From assembly GCA_016713985.1 (NCBI GenBank), contig JADJOD010000016.1:1-64000 (forward strand): 64,000 nt of DNA, given 5' to 3'. A program made the position numbers and the translations under genes. Shown piece by piece: positions 20,238-28,619 of the stretch (position 1 is its first letter; each line of letters begins with the position of its first letter). The notes under the pieces were generated by a model. The model saw only the letters and a program-made list of their open reading frames with translations, was not told where the DNA came from and made no database searches. Source of the stretch: Lewinellaceae bacterium (GTDB taxonomy: Bacteria > Bacteroidota > Bacteroidia > Chitinophagales > Saprospiraceae).

Positions 20238-20600
20238 GGTAATCGAAGGTGTTTTTCACCCGGGTTTTTATCAAAAATGAACTCAGGTTGTGACCAACTA
20301 TTTATACAGGCCTGGATTAATTACTTCCAGCGTTTAAAACAGCCGGTGACCGGGTGTATAAAAATTAAACCCTCACGAAAAAAACCTGAACGCAGACCAT
20401 TTTTTCTTCCCGGTTCAGGTGAAAAAGGTGGCCGGATACATAAAATTGGTGTTCCGGCGGCGCTTGGAGGCGTTTGCCACAACCCCTGCCTATTCCGACC
20501 GTTCACCGGAAAAGCAGCGTTCCTTGCAGAAAAATGACGCGCACATTGGTGTTTTCTCCCTATTTTCGTCCACATCAACTACTCAATCCATTCAGATAAT

Positions 20601-21890
20601 ATGAACAAGATCATTACTTTATGCAGTCTCCTGCTCGTTTTTACACCGCCGGTACTGCGCGCCCAAACCACCCATCAAATCAGCACGGGAGCCGGTTACT
20701 CCAAGTTTGCTTATTTCAAGCTGGCCGACGGCAGCAGCCAGCAGGTGACCAATGACGCCTGGGATATCGCGTTTTCCAATCTCGGCGCCACGGTCGCCGG
20801 TATTTTTATCAACGAAGCCACCACAACTTCGATGGGGCAGCCCCTGCCGGGTATGGAAGTTTACGACCCGTACGTGTTCGATTTCAGCGAGTCGATCAAT
20901 CCGGCGGATATTTTGCCGGAATACCAACTCTTTAACCCGGAAGCCTCCTGGGCGGAAGGCGCCTTTAATACCGTGGCGGATTCACTCGATACCAATGATT
21001 ACGGCTGGGGAACTTATGACGCCGGGCAAGCCAAATTTACCGGCAGCCGGGTGTTTGTGCTGAAACTGCGCAACGGCGAATTCCGGAAAATTTTCATCGA
21101 CGAGTACAACGGCGCACAGTTCAGTTTCCGGGTCGCTCAATTAGACGGTAGCGGCGAAACCACCCATACCGTCAATACCGCATTCGGCAACGGCAGCCCG
21201 GTCGTGTATTTTTCCTTAGGCCCCAACGGCGCAAACGTCGTAACCCCCACCGACTGGGACCTCGTCTTTTGCCGGTACATCGCCTTGCTGAACGCCGGCG
21301 GCGACCTGGTGCCTTATTACGTCACGGGTGTCCTGACGGCCGACAGTGTGCTAACCGCCCGGGCAACAAACGTCGATCCGGCCACTGTGGACTATACGGC
21401 TTACTTAGATTCCTTCAGCAACCGCCTCGACGTGATCAACCACGACTGGAAATTTTTCGACCTGAGTCAGGGCTGGTTTGTGGCAGACGACCGGGCCTAT
21501 TTTGTCAAAACGCCGCAAAACGACCTGTACAAATTAGTTTTCACCGCGTTCGGCGGCAGCACTACCGGTACCGCCACCGTGCAACGCACTTACCTGGGTG
21601 TACTTTCGTCCACACCCGACCTGCCTTCCGGCATCGGCGAGGTGCTGGTTTATCCCAATCCGACCCTTGACCGGCTTTACCTTTCTTTTACGGCTTCCGC
21701 CGCCACCCCCGCCACGCTGCAGCTGCTGAACAGCGCCGGCCAAACAGTCTGGGCAGGCGCCTCCACAACCCGGTCCGGGCTGAACGTACTGGAAATCAAT
21801 CAACTGCCGGCACTGCCCGCCGGCGTTTACCACTTGTCGGTGCAAGTGCCTTCGGGGCAGTTTTCGCGAAACGTGGTGGTGGGGCAGTAA
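20601..21890 (+). CDS. HmuY-like secreted protein with T9SS sorting domain
   Basis: A 429-residue protein with a signal peptide (MNKIITLCSLLLVFTPPVLRAQ). The body resembles the HmuY family, with its duplicated pattern NDAWDIAFSN near 50 and TPTDWDLVFCRY near 220, the second after a strand reading VVYFSLGPNGANVV. HmuY proteins bind heme for a TonB-dependent receptor. A T9SS type A domain closes the protein (GIGEVLVYPNPTLDRLYLSF to GQFSRNVVVGQ), placing it on the surface or in the medium. No HmuR receptor lies nearby, so a heme role is family knowledge only. The gene sits directly behind the hairpin array, whose structure may affect its transcription. TATTTTCG at 20561-20568 is a possible -7 element. 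Confidence 0.66.
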   Translation: MNKIITLCSLLLVFTPPVLRAQTTHQISTGAGYSKFAYFKLADGSSQQVTNDAWDIAFSNLGATVAGIFINEATTTSMGQPLPGMEVYDPYVFDFSESINPADILPEYQLFNPEASWAEGAFNTVADSLDTNDYGWGTYDAGQAKFTGSRVFVLKLRNGEFRKIFIDEYNGAQFSFRVAQLDGSGETTHTVNTAFGNGSPVVYFSLGPNGANVVTPTDWDLVFCRYIALLNAGGDLVPYYVTGVLTADSVLTARATNVDPATVDYTAYLDSFSNRLDVINHDWKFFDLSQGWFVADDRAYFVKTPQNDLYKLVFTAFGGSTTGTATVQRTYLGVLSSTPDLPSGIGEVLVYPNPTLDRLYLSFTASAATPATLQLLNSAGQTVWAGASTTRSGLNVLEINQLPALPAGVYHLSVQVPSGQFSRNVVVGQ

Positions 21891-21937
21891 GATCATTGCG
21901 TTGATTACCATTTCAATCGTTCAAAAAAAACACAAAC

Positions 21938-22339
21938 ATGGAAAAAGGCACTAAAGAAAACCCCTGGCAACTGAAAACGCCGCCCCTTACCTCCGAATAC
22001 CAGATGTACCGGGATGTAAAAGACGGCAAAGACGTGATTGTTTGCACCGTCGGCACAACCGTGCTCTTGTACGACGCAAGATGCCTGAATGACCTCCACG
22101 AAATGCTGAAAACACACGGCGACTGGATGGAACTTGGCTCTGCCGACGAACAAAAACCCGCCAAAGAAGGAACCGTGGAAGCCTGGGGGCGTTCTGCCGG
22201 CAACCCCGTCGGCGGCTGGTACGGTCTCAAAAAAGGCCTGCGCGGGCGGTTCGGCATGTATATTCCGCCCCTGATGGAAGAACTTGGTCTGGCCGAACTG
22301 GAACACAACGCAAAAAACAACCGGATGCGTGCAAAATAA
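21938..22339 (+). CDS. Conserved small protein, DUF6855-like
   Basis: A 133-residue cytoplasmic protein whose opening (KGTKENPWQLKTPPLTSEY) and closing (AELEHNAKNNRMRAK) blocks match a widespread family of small unknown proteins. The middle contains DARCLNDLHEMLKTHGDWM and a Gly-rich GRSAGNPVGGWYGLKKGLRG. The DUF number is from memory and uncertain. No catalytic motif is apparent. It is the first of four closely spaced plus-strand genes (59, 21 and 10 bp gaps after it), so it may be cotranscribed with the EAD11-like/SH3 gene. Full length with a clean ATG start. Confidence 0.72.
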   Translation: MEKGTKENPWQLKTPPLTSEYQMYRDVKDGKDVIVCTVGTTVLLYDARCLNDLHEMLKTHGDWMELGSADEQKPAKEGTVEAWGRSAGNPVGGWYGLKKGLRGRFGMYIPPLMEELGLAELEHNAKNNRMRAK

Positions 22340-22398
22340 CCGGCACACCCTTTGCCAGATATTTTGTATCTTCACGGCTCACTTTCAACGAACATAAA

Positions 22399-23136
22399 AT
22401 GGAAAACAAAGCATTCACCGAGAAAATACGCGAGATGATCGCCGAAGGCGAAACAGAAAAATCGCTGGAAGAACTGTATCATTTCGTCAGAGAGGCCGAC
22501 AATGAAATACTGGATGGCTTGATCATGCTGCGAAACAGGATGAAAAAACTTCAGCGGAGTTATCAGAACGGCGTACTGGATGATGAGTCCGAATTTCAGG
22601 AACGCGCCAAGATTAATGAGGCCATTTTAATGTACTTGCGCCAACTCACACCCGAGTATATCGCCCTGAACAAAGTGGAGCCGGAACAGATAACTGTCCC
22701 CAAAACGGCATCCCCCCAAGCATCGGCCCCTGCCGGAAACATGAAACTCATATATATAGGCGGCGGGGCATTGGTATTGCTGGTGGTGCTGGTGATTATA
22801 CTGAGCAAAAGTTTTGGTTCAAGCGGAAACGGGGGCGACCTTTCCACAATGACTGGCGCACCGAATAGCCTGACATCCACCGATACCTACCCCAAGTGGG
22901 CGGTGGTGAAAACAAAGTCTCAAGATGACCTTCGGATTCGCTTGCTTCCTGATGAAAACAGCGGTATCGTAGTGAATATGCCCTACAATTCCAGGGTCAA
23001 AATTATCGGAGCAGACGATAAGTACGTCACGGTTGGCAACGATTACGGCAAATGGATGAAAGTGGAATACGACGATGGTAATGGCAGGTTGTTTGTCGGC
23101 TGGGCATGGGGCAAATACCTGGTGTTGACAAAGTAG
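22399..23136 (+). CDS. EAD11-like domain, transmembrane helix and SH3-like domain protein
   Basis: A 245-residue three-part protein. Residues 5-82 are helical and resemble effector-associated domain 11 (IAEGETEKSLEELYHFV, LIMLRNRMKKLQRSYQNGVL, ERAKINEAILMYL). EADs are adaptor domains that recruit conflict effectors such as CHAT or TIR proteins. Residues 115-136 form one strong membrane helix (LIYIGGGALVLLVVLVIIL). After a Ser/Gly/Thr linker, residues 167-245 form a bacterial SH3-like domain that often binds peptidoglycan. The expected topology is a cytoplasmic adaptor with an envelope-facing SH3, so it could report on wall state to a cytoplasmic effector. The CHAT gene 4 kb upstream is one possible partner, but this is inference. 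It lies 21 bp before the next gene. Confidence 0.7.
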   Translation: MENKAFTEKIREMIAEGETEKSLEELYHFVREADNEILDGLIMLRNRMKKLQRSYQNGVLDDESEFQERAKINEAILMYLRQLTPEYIALNKVEPEQITVPKTASPQASAPAGNMKLIYIGGGALVLLVVLVIILSKSFGSSGNGGDLSTMTGAPNSLTSTDTYPKWAVVKTKSQDDLRIRLLPDENSGIVVNMPYNSRVKIIGADDKYVTVGNDYGKWMKVEYDDGNGRLFVGWAWGKYLVLTK

Positions 23137-23157
23137 CCGTGTTATAAATCAAACAAG

Positions 23158-23712
23158 ATGAGAAAAACGATCCTTACCTGTTTTTTACTGACCGCCGTTT
23201 TTGTTGCCGCGTTTTCCCAGGAAGCCTCCACATCATCCAAAGTCCCGCGCCTGAACAAAACCGGGATCGGGCAATCGGGTTGTGCCGCGTATCTGCCTGC
23301 GGAGATGCCGGAATTCACCCTCGCCAAATCCGAGGATGGTTCCGACGTTTACACGTCCGAAGCGATTGTCGACAGTTTTGCCTTCGGCTGTATCACGGTC
23401 CGGTTTGCCGAAACGTTTGCAAACGCTTCGGCGGAAGAACTTGAAGAATTGCTGATCTCCTACCTAGAGTTCCTCAAAAGCCTGTTTGAAATCACCGGCG
23501 CCACGAGTTACGGCAAAGGGCATACCCAGGAAAGCACGCCCGATGCACGCGGCGTGATTGATTACTGGGAAGACGGCGCCGGCCGTCAATACGTCGTAAA
23601 AGGCTGGATCAACCCGCAATGTATCGGCATCCTTTATATCGGAGGCGCCGGGGAGTACCCGTACGTTAATTTGCAGCAGATGTATCTCGACGGGTTTCGT
23701 TTCGGGGAATAA
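23158..23712 (+). CDS. Exported hypothetical protein
   Basis: Encodes 184 residues with a typical signal peptide (MRKTILTCFLLTAVFVAAFS, cleaved before QEAS). The mature part is acidic, with ASAEELEELLISYLEFLKSL as a long helix, two Cys residues (in QSGCAAYL and FGCITV) that could form a disulfide, and a late Cys in NPQCIGILYIGG. I do not recognise a family. It follows the EAD11-like/SH3 gene by 21 bp and precedes the PNPOx-like gene by 10 bp, so cotranscription is likely. A periplasmic or surface role is all that can be inferred. Confidence 0.68.
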   Translation: MRKTILTCFLLTAVFVAAFSQEASTSSKVPRLNKTGIGQSGCAAYLPAEMPEFTLAKSEDGSDVYTSEAIVDSFAFGCITVRFAETFANASAEELEELLISYLEFLKSLFEITGATSYGKGHTQESTPDARGVIDYWEDGAGRQYVVKGWINPQCIGILYIGGAGEYPYVNLQQMYLDGFRFGE

Positions 23713-23722
23713 ACTCTACGTC

Positions 23723-24274
23723 ATGGGCAAACTGCACGAATCCATCCAACCCACGCACCGGGAATTTATCGAAAAACAGCACCTCTTTTTTGTCAGCACC
23801 GCTCCCCTGAGTCCGGAAGGCCGGATCAACCTTTCGCCGAAAGGACTGGATTGTTTCCGGGTATTGTCCGACAACAAGGTCGCCTACATGGACCTGATCA
23901 GCAGTGGCAACGAAACTTCTGCACATACGCGGGAAAACGGGCGTATCACGATCATGTTCTGTTCTTTTGACGGGGCGCCGAATATCCTGAGGCTGTACGG
24001 CAAAGGCCGCGCCGTTTTGCCGGGCAAACCGGAATGGGACACTTATGCCCCCCGGTTCACCCTGTACCCGAGTACACGACAGATCATTGTGGCCGACATC
24101 GACCTCGTGCAAAGTTCCTGCGGTTTCGGCGTGCCTTTGTACAAATACGTCGGCGACCGGGATATTCACTTTGACTGGGCGGAAAAAAAAGGCGCGGACG
24201 GGTTGCAGAAATACATACAGGAAAAGAATCTGGTGAGCCTCGACGGGTTGCCGACGGATTTGGGGATGGATTAG
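23723..24274 (+). CDS. Pyridoxamine 5'-phosphate oxidase-like flavoprotein
   Basis: A 183-residue protein of the PNPOx-like split-barrel family, which binds FMN or F420-like cofactors. It shows the family's opening LHESIQPTHREFIEKQHLFF and the core strands RINLSPKGLDCFRVL, NKVAYMDLISSGNET and GRITIMFCSFDGAPNILRLY, followed by GKGRAVLP. Length and order match the PNPOx subgroup common in soil and marine bacteria rather than PdxH itself. The substrate is unknown. It is the last gene of the four-gene run and starts 10 bp after its neighbour. Confidence 0.82.
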   Translation: MGKLHESIQPTHREFIEKQHLFFVSTAPLSPEGRINLSPKGLDCFRVLSDNKVAYMDLISSGNETSAHTRENGRITIMFCSFDGAPNILRLYGKGRAVLPGKPEWDTYAPRFTLYPSTRQIIVADIDLVQSSCGFGVPLYKYVGDRDIHFDWAEKKGADGLQKYIQEKNLVSLDGLPTDLGMD

Positions 24275-24380
24275 ATAAATGGCACACGGATTAGACGGAT
24301 TGGCGGATTTTCACGGATGGCGTAAAGTCATAAGAAGAATGAATTAGATTTACATCTGCATTTACACAACACTGCAAACC

Positions 24381-25739
24381 ATGTCCACTTCCCGTCGCAA
24401 ATTTATTCGCCAGACCTCCGCAGCGCTGATCGGTGCGGGACTCACCACTACCCTACCCCTGGAAGCCCTCGGCCGTACCGGCCGCCGCATCTCCGCCAAC
24501 GACAAGATCAATCTGGGCCTGATCGGCTGCAAGGGCATGGGCTGGAGTAATATGAAAGCCCACCTCGGCAACATACCCGAATCGGAATGTATCGCCCTCG
24601 CCGACATCGACCAGGGTGTGCTCGACGAACGGGCCGGCAACGTGGAAGAATTACGCGGCAAACGCCCCAAATTGTTCAGCGATTACCGCAAAATGCTGGA
24701 GATGAAGGATCTGGACGCAGTCATCATCGCCACACCCGACCACTGGCATTGCCTGACGCTTTGCGACGCGCTTTCCGCAGGAAAACACGTGTATTGCGAA
24801 AAACCGCTCGCCAATTCCATCGAGGAATGCAACGTCATGCTCAACGCCGTAAAACGTTACGGCAAAATCGTGCAGATCGGACAATGGCAACGCAGCGGCT
24901 CGCACTACCAGCAGGCGCACAACTACCTGAAATCCGGCAAACTCGGCAATATCCGCCTTGTCAAATGCTGGGCTTACCAGGGCTGGATGGAACCGGTGCC
25001 CGTAAAACCCGACAGCGCCCCGCCCCCGGGGGTGGATTATGATATGTGGCTCGGCCCCGCGCCGAAACGCCCCTTCAACCCCAACCGTTTTCACTTCAAT
25101 TTCCGCTGGTTCTGGGATTACGCCGGCGGCCTCATGACCGACTGGGGGGTGCACGAAATCGACATCGCCCTGTACTTTATGGGCGCCAAAGCGCCAAAAT
25201 CCGTGCTCGCTTCGGGTGGCAAATTAGCCTACCCCGACGACGCATCCGAAACGCCCGATACCCTGCAGGCCGTGTTTGAATACGACAACTTCAACATGCT
25301 TTGGGAACACGCCACGGGCATCGACAACGGCAACTACGGCAAAACCGAGGGTATTGCCTTCATCGGCAACTATGGAACAATGGTCGTGAATCGCGCTGGC
25401 TGGGAGGTGATCCCCGAAACAAAACGAAACAGCGACGGCATCCTCATCAACGAAATTGAAGACCTGCCCGATCAACGCAGGGACCAAAACGCCAATTACG
25501 TCGCCGATCACCACAAAAACTTCGTCGCCGCGATGAAAGCGAACGATGCCTCCCTGCTTACTTGCGGCATCGAAACGGGCGCGGTAGCCGCCATCAATGC
25601 ACACATGGGCAACGTGGCCTTTAAAACGGGCCGCAGGGTGTACTGGGATGCCGCAGCGGGTCAGTTTAAAAACGACGCGGAAGCCAATGCGCTGATCAAG
25701 GCGCATTATCAGAACGGGTGGAAGTTGCCGGTGATGTGA
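24381..25739 (+). CDS. Tat-exported Gfo/Idh/MocA family oxidoreductase
   Basis: A 452-residue NAD(P)-binding dehydrogenase of the Gfo/Idh/MocA family. A twin-arginine signal (SRRKFIRQTSAALIGAGLTT) sends it folded to the periplasm. The Rossmann motif is INLGLIGCKGMG. VIIATPDHWHCLTL and CEKPLANSIEECN carry the family's substrate-side residues (the EKP lysine). The C-terminal half contains YAGGLMTDWGVHEIDIALYF. Close relatives act on sugars or acetylated sugars, but the substrate is not readable. It is a single gene behind a 106-bp spacer with repeated cacggatt motifs, and it ends in a palindrome-rich gap shared with the convergent sensor gene. Confidence 0.9.
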   Translation: MSTSRRKFIRQTSAALIGAGLTTTLPLEALGRTGRRISANDKINLGLIGCKGMGWSNMKAHLGNIPESECIALADIDQGVLDERAGNVEELRGKRPKLFSDYRKMLEMKDLDAVIIATPDHWHCLTLCDALSAGKHVYCEKPLANSIEECNVMLNAVKRYGKIVQIGQWQRSGSHYQQAHNYLKSGKLGNIRLVKCWAYQGWMEPVPVKPDSAPPPGVDYDMWLGPAPKRPFNPNRFHFNFRWFWDYAGGLMTDWGVHEIDIALYFMGAKAPKSVLASGGKLAYPDDASETPDTLQAVFEYDNFNMLWEHATGIDNGNYGKTEGIAFIGNYGTMVVNRAGWEVIPETKRNSDGILINEIEDLPDQRRDQNANYVADHHKNFVAAMKANDASLLTCGIETGAVAAINAHMGNVAFKTGRRVYWDAAAGQFKNDAEANALIKAHYQNGWKLPVM

Positions 25740-25740
25740 T

Positions 25741-25834
25741 AAGTGGTTGTCACTTGGAGTGATGGTCACACTTGAAGTGAGACTATCACTTGGTGATTGA
25801 CGCCTTTCGGCTAAAATATCACCTCTTGAGGTGA
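25741..25834. repeat. Palindrome-rich convergent intergenic region
   Basis: It contains an imperfect inverted repeat centred near 25775, whose right half ACTTGAAGTGAGACTATCAC (from 25770) is identical to that of the palindrome at 5424-5458. A second short palindrome TCACCTC-TT-GAGGTGA lies near 25818-25833. It sits between two converging stops and so may serve as a bidirectional terminator. Confidence 0.7.
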
Positions 25835-25848
25835 CGCCTAAATCCAGA

Positions 25849-28600
25849 TCAAAAATTCATAATAAACTCCGTCAGATTCGCTTCTTCCGGCAGGCCGAGT
25901 TTTTTCCGCAGGCGGTAGCGTTTGTTCTCCACGCCCCGTACGGAAATATTGAGCAGCGGGGCAATTTCCTTGGACGACAGGTTCATTTTCAGGTAGGCGG
26001 CCAGGCGCATATCGCCGGGAGTGAGGTCGGGGAAGTTGTACATGAGGCGTTTGAAAAAATCGTCGTGTACCCGGTTGAACGATTCTTCAAAAATTTCCCA
26101 GTCGTGGTCGCCTTCGAGGTGTTCGTCGATGAGACGCATGATTTTTTGCAGGGCGCGCGGGTCGTTTTTGGAGTCCAGGAGGTCGTCTTTGAGGCGTTGC
26201 AGCACTTCGTTTTTCCGGATCAGGTTTAACGCGGCGTTGGAGAGTTCGCGGCTTTTATTTTCCACTTCCAGCATGAGTTTTTCACGCTCTGCTTCGGTGC
26301 GTTGCCGCGCGAGTTCGGTTTGTTTATCCGCTTCGAGGCCGAGGCGCTGGCGTTCCATCCGGCGGCGGTTCATCTTTTCGATCCCCCAGAAAAGGCTGAT
26401 TGTCAGCAGGAGGTAAAAACCCAGCGCCCATTCGGACAAATAAAAAGGCGGCCGGATGCGGAATGACAACACGGCTTCCCGGTCGCCGGAGTCGGTGCGC
26501 AGGTGGAAGGCGTATTTTCCGGGCGGCAGGTTGGTAAATTCTTTTTCGGAGCCGGTTTGCCAGGCCGACCAGTTGTTGGCGAATCCTTCGAGGCGCCAGG
26601 AGAATTTGGGAGAACGTTCAAAAAACGGCGCGGCGAAGTAAAAACGCAGGCTGTTCTGGCTCCACGAAAAGGTCAGTTCATCATTGGGCAAAAAGGAATG
26701 CCCGTCGGCGGTTTCCACGGAACGGATCACCGGAAGTGACCGGGGCACAGCCGTTGAGTCGTTCAACTCCTGTTTGTCGAGCACGGCAAAACCTGTTTCG
26801 AGGCAAAAAAGGTACCTGCTCCCGGGCAGCGCCACGATGTTTTCAAAAGAGGGTACCAGGCTGAGCGGGAAATAATACGTACGCCCGTTGTCGAACAGGC
26901 GTACACCGCTGCTATCCGCGGCAAAATGTTCCCGGCCGACTCCGGGAAGTATTTTACGCCGGGCAAAATCTCCGTTCATGGATTTAAACTGCCATCGCCC
27001 CTTATCCTGTTCGATGCGCAGCGGAGCGGGAAAGGTATTGATCAGAATATGTTTATCCACCGGGGCCAGGTCCAGCCGGAATTCGGTTGGCAGCCCGTCT
27101 TCCCGGGTGTATCGTTTGAATTCCGTGATCTGCCGGAGGTCGTTGCTCAGGCGGAGGTAAAACAATCCTTTGTTGGGGTGCGCGCCCCAGATCCCCTGCT
27201 GTTCGTCAAAAGCAATTCTTTTCAGCGGCTCGTTAAACCCGCCGATACGATGTGCAAATTGCCAGCGGCCGGCGGCATTTTTCCGGAATAAAACAAGCCC
27301 GGTGTAGGTGCTTTGCAACAACAAGTCGCTCCTGCCGGGAATGTTTACGGTGCACCAGCCGCCCGTGACGTCCGAAATTTTGGCGGCCACCGCCCCGTCG
27401 ATTGCAAAAGTGCCGCCGTTATGCCCGCATAACAGTTGATTATCAACGACCTGTAGTTGCCATACCTGTCCCTGGGTTCCTTCTACGAGCCGGAATTTCG
27501 AATTACAAAAATTTGTTCCGGTGCACTTCGCGGACAAAAACGCCCTGGTTGGTACCGATATACAAACTTCCGGCCCATTCTGCGGCGGCATACACGGTGC
27601 CGATCCGGCCGGTCTGGTCGGTAAAAATGGTGAGCGGCGAACGCAGGGCCACAAAGTCGACGCCGCGGTCGAGTCCGAGCCAGAGGTTGCCGTCGCGGTC
27701 CTGGTGAATAGCGAGTACGGTGTTGTTTTGAAGGCCGTTTTCGCGGTGCAAATGGAAACGCAGTTGCCCGGACCGGCCGAGAATATAGGCGCCGTTGAGG
27801 ATGGTGCCGATCGCCAGGCCGCCGCCATCGAGCGGGACGGCTTTGTTCAGTTGATATTTCCGGAATTCGGCGTTCAGCGGATTGTCCCAAGGTTTGCACT
27901 GACCGTTTTTGATGACAAAAATGCCGTGATCGGTGGTGCCGGCCCAAACGCCGCCCGTGCCGTCCGGGGCAATGAACTGGACGATTTTGTCGCTCAAGAT
28001 TTCCGTATTCCCGATAAAGCGGAAGGTGTTGTCCGGCAGTAATTCGTACAACCCGCGGCCGATCACCGGCAGCCAGACCCGCCCGTCCACCTCCCGGACA
28101 AACATGATGGAATTCGGCGGGCGGAGTGCCGTAACTTTTTGGTAATCATATTTGTAAATGGTGGAAAACGACTGAAAAAGAACATATTCGGGCATCACCA
28201 GGATGTGCCATATTTCTTCTTTGCTCAACTGATCCGTCGACACCTGGTTGCTCAGAGAAGTATAAAAAAGTCGGCCGGCCTCGTCGGCTTTCCAAAATCC
28301 CAGTTCGGCAAATCCGCCGCAAAAAATCTCTCCGTTGCGGCCGACGGCCACTGCGCGTACGGTTTGTTTTTCCGGCATGGAAAACTGGCGCCAGCGCGCG
28401 CCGTCGAACTCGAGTAATCCGCCGTTATTGCCCGTGTAAATCCATCCGGATGCGGCGGACTGTGCGAGGGCCCAATTCTGGTTTTGGCCGCCATAATCGA
28501 CCGGCGTGAAGTTGCGGATACGCGGCACTTCCTGCGCGGCAACGGTAAACGCTGCCGCGCAGGTCAGGAGAGCCAAAAGATGTTTTATGAAAAAATGCAC
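25849..28600 (-). CDS. One-component membrane sensor: propeller, Y_Y_Y domain, TM, coiled coil, LuxR-type HTH (one frameshift)
   Basis: About 917 residues after removal of one extra base in an A5 run at 27507-27511, which restores HRNKFCNSKFRLVEG. Signal peptide 1-22. A periplasmic beta-propeller of two-component-regulator-propeller type follows (for example GTILNGAYILG, DRDGNLWLGLDRGVDF, GSLYIGTNQGVFVRE). A Y_Y_Y-type beta-sandwich comes next (FSWRLEGFANNWSAWQ, LPPGKYAFHLRT). One membrane helix (SEWALGFYLLLTISLFWGI) leads to a long charged coiled coil. The C-terminal HTH reads LSSKEIAPLLNISVRGVENK. There is no kinase or receiver domain, so it should sense outside and bind DNA directly. It starts 20 bp after the upstream surface-protein gene, so it may regulate that pair. 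Confidence 0.85.
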
Positions 28601-28619
28601 CCGGCAAATCTATCGCACA

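Larger units (their letters stand above)
19719..20600. other. 880-bp non-coding region with poly-C tract and hairpin array
   Basis: No gene is supported. It holds a terminator-like GC palindrome (near 19752-19775), the poly-C tract (19861-19904), the 42-bp hairpin repeats (20002-20237) and further hairpin-like sequence to about 20450. Open frames across the array encode only a repeated 14-residue peptide and are judged spurious. Confidence 0.7.

Noticed and set aside
20050..20280. Gene for a repetitive 14-residue peptide
   Set aside because: It arises only because 42 is divisible by three; the first spacing of 40-42 bp breaks phase and the sequence is explained by hairpins.
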